A stretch of DNA of 64,000 bases from Arthrobacter globiformis (GCF_003261175.1 NZ_QLNP01000105.1:310001-374000), one strand, 5' to 3'; counted from the stretch's first letter, positions 11,014 through 19,474 are shown. Numbers and translations are program-made. Notes: generated from the sequence alone by a model not told the origin.

Positions 11014-11694
11014 ATGAAACGAGTATTAGCAACGGCCGCTCTTGTGGGTGTGGGACTCCTTGGCACCTCACTTCCTGCTGCGCTTGCGCAATCTGGCGAC
11101 GACATCGGGGGTTCGGGCCAGAATTGCGAGGTGTCCGGCTCCGAGGACGACTTCTCCGCGCTGACCGTCAGTATCCAGCGCTCCTCGGGCGGTAGCGACG
11201 ACTGCGGCAACGAAGGACCGGGGGACAATGAGGGCCCCAGCGAAAATCAGGGCCCCGGAGACAATGCGGGCCCCGGCGGCGGCCACGAGGAGCCCCCGGT
11301 TGACCAGCCCCCCGTTGACCAGCCCCCGGTTGACCAGGCACCTGTTGAGCAGGCGCCGGTTGAGCAGCCACCTGTTGAGCAGGCGCCGGTTGAGCAGCCA
11401 CCCGTAGCTCAACCGGTCGTCAAGCCTGTGGTCAAGCCCGTCGTGAAGCCGGTCACCAAACCGGTGGCCAAGCCTGTGGCGGCTGCCGCGGTAATGCAAG
11501 CGGCACCGGCTGCGGCCGCCACTGTCCCCGCCGCGGACAACGCCGGCTTGAACGTGCAGACTGCCGCCGCCGTGGGTTCCCAACCGGATGCCGGCATCCC
11601 GGGCTGGCTGGCAGCGATGACGGGGCTGTTCACCGCACTGGCGGCAGGAGTGCTCGCCAGGAGCGGGATCCGTTCCAGGAAGCCGGAGGCATAA
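11014..11694 (+). CDS. Secreted Pro/Val-rich repeat protein with sorting-signal-like C-terminus
   Basis: Predicted cell-surface protein of 226 residues, not a recognised family. Signal peptide 1-25 (cleavage after ALA). Residues 26-66 hold two Cys (38, 64). A Gly/Pro/acidic stretch (66-93, NEGPGDNEGP type) is followed by eight pentapeptides of the form [PA]PV[DEA]Q (94-133) and five PVxK tetrapeptides (134-153). An Ala-rich linker leads to a hydrophobic segment (195-215) and a basic tail (RSGIRSRKPEA). This C-terminus has the layout of a sortase signal but no LPxTG; QPDAG at 190-194 is in the right place. The chain switches from acidic to basic repeats. Start ATG 11014 has a strong SD (GGAGGGG). 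The sortase gene downstream suggests it is the substrate (inference). Confidence 0.8.
   Translation: MKRVLATAALVGVGLLGTSLPAALAQSGDDIGGSGQNCEVSGSEDDFSALTVSIQRSSGGSDDCGNEGPGDNEGPSENQGPGDNAGPGGGHEEPPVDQPPVDQPPVDQAPVEQAPVEQPPVEQAPVEQPPVAQPVVKPVVKPVVKPVTKPVAKPVAAAAVMQAAPAAAATVPAADNAGLNVQTAAAVGSQPDAGIPGWLAAMTGLFTALAAGVLARSGIRSRKPEA
11293..11472 (+). repeat. In-gene tandem repeats (15-bp then 12-bp units)
   Basis: Eight 15-bp units coding [PA]PV[DEA]Q occupy 11293-11412, then five 12-bp units coding PVxK occupy 11413-11472. Units differ by few bases, so length change by slippage or recombination is likely. Confidence 0.9.
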
Positions 11695-11700
11695 CAAGAC

Positions 11701-11738
11701 CAGTGCGGGTGCCTCAGCCCCCCGAGGCGCCCGCACTG
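11701..11738 (+). terminator. Hairpin between the surface protein and sortase genes
   Basis: A 15-bp stem (CAGTGCGGGTGCCTC with GAGGCGCCCGCACTG, one wobble) with an 8-base C-rich loop starts 6 bases after the stop codon. There is no T tract, so it may be a partial terminator or an mRNA-stabilising element that keeps sortase expression below that of the substrate. Confidence 0.65.
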
Positions 11739-11776
11739 GATCATCAGGGGCAGGGCCTGTGAGCCAAAGGAGTTAT

Positions 11777-12568
11777 ATGGCCGCGCATCGCCGGCAGCGG
11801 GAAGGACGCCGACGCCGAGAGGAACGGTTCCGGCAAGGCCGTCGCCACCGGCTTCCAGGAGGCAGTCGCGTGCTGACATTCGGCCGTGTCGAGCTGGCCG
11901 TGCTGTCCGTTTGTCTTGTGGGGCTGTTGGGATCCTGGCTGTTGTACGCAGGTACAGCGACGCATCCGCCAGCCCACCAGGTTCCAGGCTTGCCAGCAGC
12001 GGCGGCTGCACCGGCTACGGTGTCGCCCGAGCCGCCGGCATCCGATCCTGCGGGCAACGGCCGTCATGCGGCCCGGTCCACGGCTGCGGCGGCCAAGGCT
12101 GCCACAGCAGGCGTGCCGGCCCGTCCCGGATCTGCTCCGCAACGCATTGTCTATCCGGCCATTGACATGGACGTGGCGGTGCACCCGCTGAAGCCCAGCA
12201 GCAGCGACGTGGAATCGCAGTCCATCGTCCCCCCGGAGACCCTGGATGGCTATTGGCTCACCCCCTACGGAATGCCCGGCTCCGGTTCCCGGAACACCAC
12301 CTACGTCGTCGGCCACAGCTGGGAAGGCCTTGACGCTCCATTCAACCGGCTCAGCACGCGCGCAGGGCGGGGAGACGTGTTCACCGTGCACACGGCGGCA
12401 GGGCAGCTCAAGTACAGGGTCGACTCAGTGACGACCTACACCAAGTCGACTCTGAAGGACAGCCCGATCTGGAGCGTCGTCCCCGACCGCCTGGTTCTGA
12501 TCAGCTGCTATACCGAGGATCTTTGGGGCAGGAACGTGGCTGTTGTGGCGTCAGCAGCAGGACCGTGA
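11777..12568 (+). CDS. Class F-like sortase
   Basis: Membrane transpeptidase that cuts a C-terminal sorting signal and links the protein to the cell wall. The 263 residues comprise a very basic N-terminus (1-38), one membrane segment (about 39-58), an Ala/Pro linker (60-120) and the sortase fold from RIVYPAIDMDVAV. The catalytic triad is visible: His180 (VVGHSW), Cys244 (LISCY) and Arg252 (WGRN). The single-pass type II layout and short fold fit class F/E of actinobacteria. AAAGGAG precedes ATG 11777; an in-frame GTG at 11759 is an alternative. It lies directly after the repeat surface protein, separated by a hairpin, so the two probably form a dedicated sortase-substrate pair. Confidence 0.88.
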   Translation: MAAHRRQREGRRRREERFRQGRRHRLPGGSRVLTFGRVELAVLSVCLVGLLGSWLLYAGTATHPPAHQVPGLPAAAAAPATVSPEPPASDPAGNGRHAARSTAAAAKAATAGVPARPGSAPQRIVYPAIDMDVAVHPLKPSSSDVESQSIVPPETLDGYWLTPYGMPGSGSRNTTYVVGHSWEGLDAPFNRLSTRAGRGDVFTVHTAAGQLKYRVDSVTTYTKSTLKDSPIWSVVPDRLVLISCYTEDLWGRNVAVVASAAGP

Positions 12569-12600
12569 GGGCAACACCGCTGTTCGGATGCTGAGACGAC

Positions 12601-12631
12601 TTGACCAGAATGTGGATGGCTTGGCTACCCT
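12601..12631 (+). promoter_or_regulatory. Probable leaderless promoter of leuB
   Basis: TTGACC at 12601-12606 and TACCCT at 12626-12631 (spacer 19). The -10 ends six bases before ATG 12638, so transcription would begin at or next to the start codon. No Shine-Dalgarno sequence is present. Confidence 0.5.
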
Positions 12632-12637
12632 GAAAAG

Positions 12638-13690
12638 ATGAGCGCATCTACCATCAATCTCGCTGTCATCCCCGGCGACGGCATTGGCCCGGAGGTCATC
12701 GCCGAAGCACTGAAGGTCCTCGAAAAGGTCGTCGCCGCCGAAGGCGTCTCCCTTGACCAGACCCACTACAAGCTCGGTGCCCAGCACTGGCTTGAGACCG
12801 GCGAGACCCTTCCGGAGGCTGTCCTAGAGGACCTGAAGTCGCGCGATGCCATCCTCTTCGGCGCCATCGGGGCAGCGCCGGGGGACACCCGCATCCCGTC
12901 CGGACTGATCGAACGCGAACTGCTGCTCAAGCTGCGCTTCAGCCTTGACCACTATGTCAACCTGCGCCCCTCACGGCTCTACGGCACCGTGGGCAGCCCG
13001 CTGGCTGCACCGGGCAACATCGATTTCATTGTTGTCCGTGAAGGGACCGAGGGTCCCTACGTGGGCAACGGCGGCACCCTGCGCGGCGGCACGCCGCACG
13101 AGGTGGCCACCGAGGTTTCCCTGAACACTGCCCACGGCGTTGAGCGCGTGGTCCGGGACGCGTTCCGGCGTGCCAACGAGCGCCCGCGCAAGAAGCTGAC
13201 CCTGGTCCACAAGCACAACGTACTGGTCTTTGCCGGCCACCTGTGGAAGCGCACCGTCGAGGCCGTGGCCAAGGAATTCCCCGAGGTCACCCATGACTAC
13301 CTGCACATCGATGCCGCGACCATCTTCATGGTCACCGATCCCGCGCGCTTCGACGTCATTGTCACCGACAACCTCTTCGGCGACATCATCACCGACCTTG
13401 CTGCCGCCATCACCGGCGGAATCGGACTGGCCGCCTCGGGCAACATCAACATGGATCGCACGGCGCCGTCCATGTTCGAACCGGTCCACGGTTCGGCACC
13501 CGACATTGCCGGCCAGCAGAAGGCGGACCCCACCGCCGCAATCCTGTCCGCAGCCCTCCTCCTGAGCCACCTGGGCTACCCCGATGCGGCCCGGAAGATC
13601 GAGTCCGCGGTGGTGGCCGACGTCGAAAGCCGCAACGGCGAAGCGCGCAGCACAAGCGCCATCGGAGACGCCATTGCGGCGGCCGTGTAG
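12638..13690 (+). CDS. leuB: 3-isopropylmalate dehydrogenase
   Basis: NAD- and divalent metal-dependent oxidative decarboxylation of 3-isopropylmalate, the third leucine-specific step. The 350 residues show [11 protein letters not shown] at the start, the substrate arginines ([21 protein letters not shown]), the [11 protein letters not shown] loop, the catalytic Lys in LVHKHNVL, the metal-binding Asp cluster ([23 protein letters not shown]) and the HGSAPDIAG nucleotide loop. Length is normal. It lies with ilvE rather than beside leuCD, which are 13 kb away. The upstream pattern suggests a leaderless transcript. Confidence 0.96.
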   Translation: MSASTINLAVIPGDGIGPEVIAEALKVLEKVVAAEGVSLDQTHYKLGAQHWLETGETLPEAVLEDLKSRDAILFGAIGAAPGDTRIPSGLIERELLLKLRFSLDHYVNLRPSRLYGTVGSPLAAPGNIDFIVVREGTEGPYVGNGGTLRGGTPHEVATEVSLNTAHGVERVVRDAFRRANERPRKKLTLVHKHNVLVFAGHLWKRTVEAVAKEFPEVTHDYLHIDAATIFMVTDPARFDVIVTDNLFGDIITDLAAAITGGIGLAASGNINMDRTAPSMFEPVHGSAPDIAGQQKADPTAAILSAALLLSHLGYPDAARKIESAVVADVESRNGEARSTSAIGDAIAAAV

Positions 13691-13790
13691 CCTCCGTCAG
13701 CAGGCGTAAGCTTGACCTGAATTACCAATCGCTGCCGTGGTCCGATGCTGAACCACGTTCAGATGCCAGGCAGCCGACCGTGGAGGAACC

Positions 13791-14903
13791 ATGACTCAGA
13801 CTGCCCATGGCGTCGAATTCACCCAGCAGCCCTCGGCCACCCCGAAGTCTGCTGAGGAGCGTGCAGCCATCCTGGCGAACCCAGGCTTTGGCGACCACTT
13901 CACCGACCACACTGCGATTGTTGACTACACGGTCGACGCCAGCGGCCAGGGCGGATGGCATGATGCGCGGATCGAGGCCTACGGGCCGATCATGCTGGAC
14001 CCGTCGGCCGCTGTGCTGCACTACGGGCAGGAAATCTTCGAGGGACTGAAGGCGTACCGTCACGCGGACGGCTCCATCTGGAGCTTTCGGCCCGAGGCCA
14101 ACGCCGCGCGGATGAACAAGTCTGCCCGCCGACTGGCGCTTCCGGAGATTCCGGCCGAATACTTCCTGGGCGCCATCCGCGAACTTGTGGCGGCGGACAA
14201 GGAATGGGTTCCTTCCGGTGACGGCGAGGCCCTGTACCTGCGCCCGTTCATGATCGCCACCGAGGCATTCCTGGGCGTGCGGGCAGCGCGCGAGGTGTCG
14301 TTCCGCGTCATTGCCTCGCCGGCCGGGAACTACTTCGGCGGCGAGCTCAAGCCGATTTCGATCTGGATTTCCCGCGAGTACGCCCGGGCAGGCCGGGGCG
14401 GCACGGGCGCTGCAAAGTGCGGCGGCAACTACGCCGCCTCGCTCATCGCGCAGCAGGAGGCCGAAGCGAATGGCTGCAAGCAGGTGCTGTTCCTGGACCA
14501 GTTCAACGACAACGCCGTTGAGGAATTGGGCGGAATGAACGTCTTCTTCGTTCTGAAGGACGGCTCGCTGGTGACGCCCGCGCTCAGCGGCACCATCCTC
14601 GAGGGCGTGACGCGCTCCTCGATCATGCAGGTCGCCAAGGACATGGGCCGCGAGGTGACCGAGCGGAAGATCACCCTGGATGAGTGGCGCGACGGCGTTG
14701 CCTCCGGCGACATCGCCGAGGTCTTCGCCTGCGGCACCGCCGCGGTCATTACGCCCATCGGCGTTCTCAAGGACGCCACGGAGTACATCGGCTCCGAGGA
14801 CGCAAAGGCAGGCGAGACCACCATGGCCATCCGGAAGCAGCTGCTCGGCATCCAGACCGGCGCCGTCGCGGACACCCATGGGTGGCTGACCCGGCTCGCC
14901 TGA
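13791..14903 (+). CDS. ilvE: Branched-chain amino acid aminotransferase
   Basis: PLP fold-type IV transaminase that performs the last step of valine, leucine and isoleucine synthesis (2-oxo acid plus glutamate). The 370 residues fit the long bacterial/eukaryotic group. HYGQEIFEGLKAYRHADGS is the family start motif; Lys209 in TGAAKCGGNYAASL is the Schiff-base lysine; and EVFACGTAAVITPIG binds the PLP phosphate. GGAGGAACC precedes the ATG. A long intrinsic hairpin follows the stop. Confidence 0.96.
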   Translation: MTQTAHGVEFTQQPSATPKSAEERAAILANPGFGDHFTDHTAIVDYTVDASGQGGWHDARIEAYGPIMLDPSAAVLHYGQEIFEGLKAYRHADGSIWSFRPEANAARMNKSARRLALPEIPAEYFLGAIRELVAADKEWVPSGDGEALYLRPFMIATEAFLGVRAAREVSFRVIASPAGNYFGGELKPISIWISREYARAGRGGTGAAKCGGNYAASLIAQQEAEANGCKQVLFLDQFNDNAVEELGGMNVFFVLKDGSLVTPALSGTILEGVTRSSIMQVAKDMGREVTERKITLDEWRDGVASGDIAEVFACGTAAVITPIGVLKDATEYIGSEDAKAGETTMAIRKQLLGIQTGAVADTHGWLTRLA

Positions 14904-14931
14904 GCCGCTTCGGCCAGATAATTTCAAAGGT

Positions 14932-14985
14932 ACGACGGCGGGTGGCCCGGGCTGTTTCGGCAGCCCAGCGGCCGCCCGCCGTCGT
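14932..14985 (+). terminator. Intrinsic terminator after ilvE
   Basis: A long two-part hairpin: an outer stem of about 16 bp (ACGACGGCGGG arm, one wobble) and an inner GGCTG/CAGCC stem, followed by a T-rich run. It starts 28 bases after the ilvE stop. Confidence 0.85.
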
Positions 14986-15070
14986 TCTGCTGTCCTTCTG
15001 CTCCTGTGGTTGTGCTGCTGTTCTGCTGCTGCTGTTGTGCTGCTGCTGTTCTGCTCTCGTTGGTCGCTGT
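14985..15070. repeat. CTG/TGC-rich low-complexity tract
   Basis: About 80 bases dominated by CTG, TGC and TGT triplets, with almost no A on the plus strand. It lies between the ilvE terminator and the MBL hydrolase. One frame stays open through it, giving Cys/Leu-rich translation, but this looks like a simple-sequence expansion rather than a gene. Confidence 0.75.
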
Positions 15071-15085
15071 TTCCGGGATGGCAGA

Positions 15086-15892
15086 ATGAAACACGTGAAC
15101 CAGGACATCACCAGCGCCTTTACCGGCAGCAGCCCGCTGACGCGTTTCCGCCTCGCTCCCAATCCGGGGCCGATGAGCCTGGAAGGGACCAACTCCTACA
15201 TCGTCGGCGAGCCGGGCCACGCGGCTACGGTGGTGGTCGATCCGGGTCCGCTTGATGAGGCTCACCTGCAGGCGCTGGCTGCGGCCGGACCCGTCGAGCT
15301 CATCCTGGTCACGCACCGGCACGCGGACCACACTGCCGGGTCGGCCCGCCTCGCGGAAATCACCGGCGCGCCCGTCCGGGCCGCCGCTTCCGAGCATTGC
15401 CATGGGGGAGCCGTGCTGCGGTCCGGGGAAACCATCGCTGCCGGCGGGACGGAGATCCGGGTGGTTTCCACGCCGGGGCACACGTCCGACTCCGTCTGCT
15501 TCCATCTGCCCCTCGACGGACCTGCCGGCTCCATACTGACCGGGGACACCATACTCGGCCGGGGCACCACCGTGCTGGACCATCCGGACGGCACGCTGGC
15601 GGACTACCTCACTTCCCTCGACCGGTTGGAGCTGCTGGGGCCAGCCACAGTCCTTCCTGCCCATGGCCCCGTCCGTCCCGCACTCGACGCGGTGGTCCGC
15701 GCCTACCGGGAGCACCGGATCGACCGGCTGGCCCAGATCCGGATGGCCCTCGACGGCCTCGGCCCGGACGCCACCGTAGCTGAGGTCACCAGCGCTGTTT
15801 ATGCCGACGTCGCCCCTTCCGTCCGGCGCGCCGCCGAGAATTCCGTCGCGGCACAGCTGGAATACCTGCGCCTCCTGAGGGAGAGGGACTGA
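15086..15892 (+). CDS. MBL-fold metallo-hydrolase (LACTB2/RNase-like)
   Basis: Metallo-beta-lactamase-fold hydrolase of 268 residues. The metal motif THRHADHTAGSARL (HxHxDH) is intact, with VVSTPGHTSDS (third His) and LTGDTILGRGTTV (Asp), and a C-terminal helical part with LPAHGPV. NPGPMSLEGTNSYIV at the start is typical of the LACTB2 / glyoxalase II-like subgroup. The substrate is unknown. The frame is open far upstream through the CTG tract, but homology-like sequence begins near ATG 15086; GTG 15095 is an alternative. There is no good SD for either. Confidence 0.85.
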   Translation: MKHVNQDITSAFTGSSPLTRFRLAPNPGPMSLEGTNSYIVGEPGHAATVVVDPGPLDEAHLQALAAAGPVELILVTHRHADHTAGSARLAEITGAPVRAAASEHCHGGAVLRSGETIAAGGTEIRVVSTPGHTSDSVCFHLPLDGPAGSILTGDTILGRGTTVLDHPDGTLADYLTSLDRLELLGPATVLPAHGPVRPALDAVVRAYREHRIDRLAQIRMALDGLGPDATVAEVTSAVYADVAPSVRRAAENSVAAQLEYLRLLRERD

Positions 15893-15897
15893 GACTG

Positions 15898-15903
15898 TAG
15901 GCT
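15898..15903 (+). promoter_or_regulatory. Leaderless-type -10 (TAGGCT) of the FAH gene
   Basis: TAGGCT ends seven bases before ATG 15911, with no SD in between. Confidence 0.45.
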
Positions 15904-15910
15904 TGGGGCC

Positions 15911-16687
15911 ATGCGTATTGCCCGGTTTGTAGTCGATTCTGATCCCCTTTACGGCGTTGTTGAAGGCCAGCCCGGCAGTGAGGAAATCACTGTCATCAAC
16001 GGTGACCCGTTCTTCAACGGTGTGGAACGCACCTCCGTGCGGCACAAGCTGGAGGATGTCCGCCTGCTGGCGCCCATCATTCCGCGCAGCAAGGTGATCG
16101 GCGTCGGACGGAACTTTGTGGAGCACGCCCACGAACTCGGCAACGAGGTGCCCCAGCAGCCGCTGCTGTTCCTGAAGCCCAACACCTCCGTGGTGGGCCC
16201 GAACGATCCCGTTGTGCTGCCGGAGTTCTCTGAAGAGGTCTCCTTTGAGGCGGAGCTGTGCGTCGTCATCGGCCGCATCTGCAAGGACGTGCCGGAAGAG
16301 CGTGCCGACGACGTGATCTTCGGGTACACCTGCGGCAATGACCTCACCGCCCGCGACGTCCAAAAAACGGACCTGCAGTGGGCGCGGGCCAAGGGCTTCG
16401 ATACGTCCGCGCCGCTTGGACCGTGGATCGAAACCGAACTTGATCCCGAGGACCTGTCCATCAAGGGCCGGCTCAACGGCGAACTCCGCCAGGACGGCAG
16501 CACCACCCAGATGATCCGCGGCGTCCGCGAGCTGGTCTCCATCGTCTCCAGCGCGTTCACCCTGCTGCCCGGCGATGTCATCATGACCGGCACCCCGGCA
16601 GGCGTGGGCCTCGTCCAGGCCGGCGACCGGTACGAAGTGGAGATCGAGGGCATCGGCCGTCTGTCGAACCCCGTCGTCCGCCGCTAG
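15911..16687 (+). CDS. Fumarylacetoacetate hydrolase family protein
   Basis: Member of the FAH / HpcE superfamily: metal-dependent C-C bond hydrolases, decarboxylases and isomerases of 2-oxo acids. The 258 residues show KVIGVGRNFVEHAHELG, the metal-binding acidic residues in SEEVSFEAELCVVIG, FGYTCGNDLTARDVQK and GDVIMTGTPAGVG near the C-terminus. This matches the short single-domain form (often annotated 2-hydroxyhepta-2,4-diene-1,7-dioate isomerase or oxaloacetate decarboxylase). The true substrate cannot be read from sequence. It sits between the MBL hydrolase and gltX and is followed by a perfect hairpin. Confidence 0.9.
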   Translation: MRIARFVVDSDPLYGVVEGQPGSEEITVINGDPFFNGVERTSVRHKLEDVRLLAPIIPRSKVIGVGRNFVEHAHELGNEVPQQPLLFLKPNTSVVGPNDPVVLPEFSEEVSFEAELCVVIGRICKDVPEERADDVIFGYTCGNDLTARDVQKTDLQWARAKGFDTSAPLGPWIETELDPEDLSIKGRLNGELRQDGSTTQMIRGVRELVSIVSSAFTLLPGDVIMTGTPAGVGLVQAGDRYEVEIEGIGRLSNPVVRR

Positions 16688-16694
16688 CTGCACA

Positions 16695-16728
16695 CCCGGC
16701 GTCGCTGGGCGCGGGCAGCGACGCCGGG
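16695..16728 (+). terminator. Perfect 13-bp hairpin after the FAH gene
   Basis: CCCGGCGTCGCTG pairs with CAGCGACGCCGGG around an 8-base loop, starting 8 bases after the stop. There is no T tract, as is common for terminators in high-GC actinobacteria. Confidence 0.7.
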
Positions 16729-16768
16729 GACTGGGCAGCGGTGCCCGGTTGGTAAAGTTGGTATTACT

Positions 16769-18280
16769 ATGACTACCCCCTCCGCTGCTCCTGCTGCCAT
16801 TCCTGCCGTCACCGCCGAAACGCCCGTCCGCGTCCGCTTCTGCCCGTCACCCACAGGCACCCCGCACGTCGGGCTGATCCGCACGGCGCTGTTCAACTGG
16901 GCCTATGCCCGCCACACCGGCGGCAAGATGATCTTCCGCATCGAGGACACGGACTCGGCGCGCGACAGTGAGGAAAGCTACCACCAGCTGCTGGATGCCC
17001 TGAAGTGGCTCGGCATCGACTGGGATGAGGGCGTAGAGGTGGGCGGGCCCCACACACCGTACCGCCAGTCGCAGCGGAGCGAGCTGTACCAGGACGTCAT
17101 CGCCAAGCTCAGGGCGGGCGGCCACATCTACGAGTCCTACTCGACGCCGGATGAGATCGAAGCGCGCCACCGCGCCGCCGGTCAGGATCCGAAGCTGGGC
17201 TACGACGGCTTTGACCGTGACCTCAGCGATGAACAAGTCGCGGCGTTCAAGGCAGAGGGCCGAGAAGCCGTGCTGCGCCTGCGGATGCCGGACGAGGACA
17301 TCACGTTCACTGACCTGGTCCGTGGCGAGATCACGTTCAAGGCCGGCTCTGTCCCGGACTTCGTCGTGGTGCGTGCCAACGGTGCGCCGCTTTACACGCT
17401 GGTCAACCCGGTGGACGACGCCCTCATGGGGATCACGCACGTTCTCCGTGGCGAGGACCTGCTCAGCTCCACGCCCCGGCAGATCGCACTCTACCGGGCG
17501 CTGTATGCCGTGGGCGTTGCGGAATACATGCCGGAGTTCGGTCACCTGCCCTACGTCATGGGACAGGGCAACAAGAAGCTTTCCAAGCGCGACCCGGAAT
17601 CAAGCCTCTTCCTGCACCGGGAGCGCGGCTTCATCCCCGAGGGGCTGCTGAACTACCTCTCCCTGCTCGGCTGGTCCCTGAGCGCCGACGAGGATATTTT
17701 CACGGTGGAAGAGCTGGTGAAGAACTTCGACATCCACGATGTCCTGGCCAACCCCGCCCGGTTCGACCTCAAGAAGGCCGAAGCGATCAACGGAACACAC
17801 GTCCGGCTGCTGGACCCTGCAGTCTTCCGCGAGCGGCTGGTCCCGTACCTCCGTCAGGCCGGCCTGGTGGGGGAGACCCTCACCGACCGCCAGGAGGAAA
17901 TCCTGACGGAGTCCGCGCCGCTGGTCCAGGAGCGCATCACCCTCCTCGGCGAAGCCCCGGAGATGCTGGCGTTCCTGTTCAAGTCGGACGACGCGATCGA
18001 CGTTGCCGCCGACGCCCGCAAGGGCCTGCCGGAGAACGTCACCGAGGTTCTCGATGCGGCGCTGGCCGCGCTCGAGCCGGTCGGCGACTGGAAGGCTGAA
18101 AACATCCAGTCCGCGCTGAAGCAGGCGCTGGTGGAGGACCTTGGCATCAAGCCCAGGCTCGCGTTCGGTCCCGTACGCACTGCGATCTCCGGCCGCCGGA
18201 TCTCGCCGCCGCTGTTCGAGTCCATGGTCATCCTGGGCAAGGAATCGTCCCTGGCCCGCCTTCGGGCTTTCCGCGGCTGA
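16769..18280 (+). CDS. gltX: Glutamyl-tRNA synthetase
   Basis: Class I synthetase that charges tRNA-Glu. In actinobacteria that use GatCAB it also mischarges tRNA-Gln, which is plausible here because no glnS is seen in the window. The 503 residues show the HIGH-type motif [11 protein letters not shown] (about 30-40), [15 protein letters not shown], the KMSKS-like KKLSKRD near 272, and the helical anticodon domain. Length is normal. The upstream TAAAGT box suggests a short leader. Its stop overlaps the HAD gene start (TGATG). tRNA-Gln and tRNA-Glu genes lie less than 1 kb downstream, a functionally fitting arrangement. Confidence 0.96.
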   Translation: MTTPSAAPAAIPAVTAETPVRVRFCPSPTGTPHVGLIRTALFNWAYARHTGGKMIFRIEDTDSARDSEESYHQLLDALKWLGIDWDEGVEVGGPHTPYRQSQRSELYQDVIAKLRAGGHIYESYSTPDEIEARHRAAGQDPKLGYDGFDRDLSDEQVAAFKAEGREAVLRLRMPDEDITFTDLVRGEITFKAGSVPDFVVVRANGAPLYTLVNPVDDALMGITHVLRGEDLLSSTPRQIALYRALYAVGVAEYMPEFGHLPYVMGQGNKKLSKRDPESSLFLHRERGFIPEGLLNYLSLLGWSLSADEDIFTVEELVKNFDIHDVLANPARFDLKKAEAINGTHVRLLDPAVFRERLVPYLRQAGLVGETLTDRQEEILTESAPLVQERITLLGEAPEMLAFLFKSDDAIDVAADARKGLPENVTEVLDAALAALEPVGDWKAENIQSALKQALVEDLGIKPRLAFGPVRTAISGRRISPPLFESMVILGKESSLARLRAFRG

Positions 18281-19032
18281 TGTCGCAGCCGGCAGTGGAA
18301 ACCACCGTCCTGTCCCGCAGCCTCGGGGCGGTCAGCGGTGTCCTGTTCGACATTGACGACACGCTTGTGGACCTTGCCTACGCCATGACCACGGCGCTGC
18401 GGGACGCCAGCGAACACCTCCTTCCCGGCCTGGACCAGGCCGGGTGGGAGAAGGTGGGGCGGATCTTCACACACGAGACGACCCACTACTACGACCGTTA
18501 CCTCGCCGGTGAGCTGACCTTCAACGAGCAGCGACTGCTCCGGGGCCGCGCTGCCCTGGGCCACTTCGGCGTCGAGATGGGCGAGGGGGAGGAGTCGCAC
18601 AACTGGCTCAGCACCTATTCGCGCCTGCAGCCCAGCTACGTGCGGGCCTACGAGGACGTGCTGCCGTTCCTCGACGCCCTGGACCAGGCCGGCATTCCGT
18701 ACGGGGCCGTGAGCAACAACGTGCACGACTACCAGCGGGTGAAGCTGGACAGCGCCGGCCTGGAACGCATCCGGTTCCTCGTGGGCACCAACACCGTCGG
18801 CGTCCCGAAGCCGGACCCTGCCATCTACCTCGAGGGCGTCCGGCTGATCGGCAGCACGCCCGCCACCACGCTCTACATCGGGGACAACCGGCTCCTGGAC
18901 GCCGAGGGCTCCACGGCGGCAGGACTGTTGGGCATCTGGCTGAACCGCACAGGGGAGCAGGCTCCGGGTTTCCAGGGGCAGGAGATTGCCTCGCTGCTGG
19001 AACTGCTGGCTCTTCCGGCCGGGTCCAGCTAG
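18280..19032 (+). CDS. HAD-superfamily hydrolase
   Basis: Cytoplasmic phosphatase-like protein of 250 residues. The nucleophile motif LFDIDDTLVD (DxD), the cap region rich in helices, the lysine motif GVPKPDPAIYLEG and the acidic motif YIGDNRLLDAEGSTAAG are all present, so it is likely active. It resembles subfamily IA enzymes (phosphoglycolate phosphatase or YjjG-like). The substrate is unknown. ATG 18280 overlaps the gltX stop, which implies co-transcription with gltX. Confidence 0.88.
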   Translation: MSQPAVETTVLSRSLGAVSGVLFDIDDTLVDLAYAMTTALRDASEHLLPGLDQAGWEKVGRIFTHETTHYYDRYLAGELTFNEQRLLRGRAALGHFGVEMGEGEESHNWLSTYSRLQPSYVRAYEDVLPFLDALDQAGIPYGAVSNNVHDYQRVKLDSAGLERIRFLVGTNTVGVPKPDPAIYLEGVRLIGSTPATTLYIGDNRLLDAEGSTAAGLLGIWLNRTGEQAPGFQGQEIASLLELLALPAGSS

Positions 19033-19101
19033 GCGGCCATGTCCGCTGCCTGCGCCCATGGCGGCCTACCCAAAGTGTGGCGCAGGTAACGGCTAGCCGA
19101 T

Positions 19102-19130
19102 TTGTGCGGGGCAAAAGTCTCGGGTAGAGT
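19102..19130 (+). promoter_or_regulatory. Promoter of tRNA-Gln
   Basis: TTGTGC at 19102-19107 and TAGAGT at 19125-19130 with a 17-base spacer. The tRNA starts about 58 bases after the expected transcription start. Confidence 0.6.
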
Positions 19131-19194
19131 AATTACTCGTGCTGAGGGGCACGGAGCGAAAGATAAACACTTTCGACCGGCCCGAAAGCGCCAA

Positions 19195-19266
19195 TGGGAT
19201 ATGGTGTAATTGGCAACACTACGGTTTCTGGTACCGTCATTCTAGGTTCGAGTCCTGGTATCCCAG
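19195..19266 (+). tRNA. tRNA-Gln, anticodon CUG
   Basis: A 72-base cloverleaf with acceptor stem TGGGATA/TATCCCA, D-stem GTGT/ACAC, anticodon stem ACGGT/ACCGT with loop TTCTGGT (anticodon CTG), a T-arm with GGTTCGAGTCC and discriminator G. The U1-A72 pair is typical of bacterial tRNA-Gln. CCA is not encoded. Confidence 0.95.
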
Positions 19267-19396
19267 CTCTGAATCTCTTCGGATTTTCCGCAGAATTTCA
19301 GGTGTTGCGAATCGAAAATCATCGATTTGGAACAAAGCCAAATATGTGAAACACTAACTTGGCTTGATCGGCGGAGACGCTGGTCGGAAAGTACAT

Positions 19397-19469
19397 GGCC
19401 CCATCGTATAGCGGCCTAGTACGCCGCCCTCTCACGGCGGTAACGCGGGTTCGAATCCCGCTGGGGTCA
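19397..19469 (+). tRNA. tRNA-Glu, anticodon CUC
   Basis: A 73-base cloverleaf with acceptor stem GGCCCCA/TGGGGTC (one G-T pair), anticodon stem CCGCC/GGCGG with loop CTCTCAC (anticodon CTC), T-arm CGGGTTCGAATCCCG and discriminator A. CCA is not encoded. It is read in the same direction as tRNA-Gln, 130 bases away. Confidence 0.95.
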
Positions 19470-19474
19470 CAAGT

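Noticed and set aside
15000-15060. CRISPR or tandem-repeat array
   Set aside because: The tract is made of triplets without spacers; no direct repeats of CRISPR length are seen anywhere in the window.
14684-15085. Open frame extending the MBL hydrolase upstream through the CTG tract
   Set aside because: It overlaps ilvE out of frame, crosses a terminator and gives Cys/Leu low-complexity sequence; the protein-like part starts near 15086.
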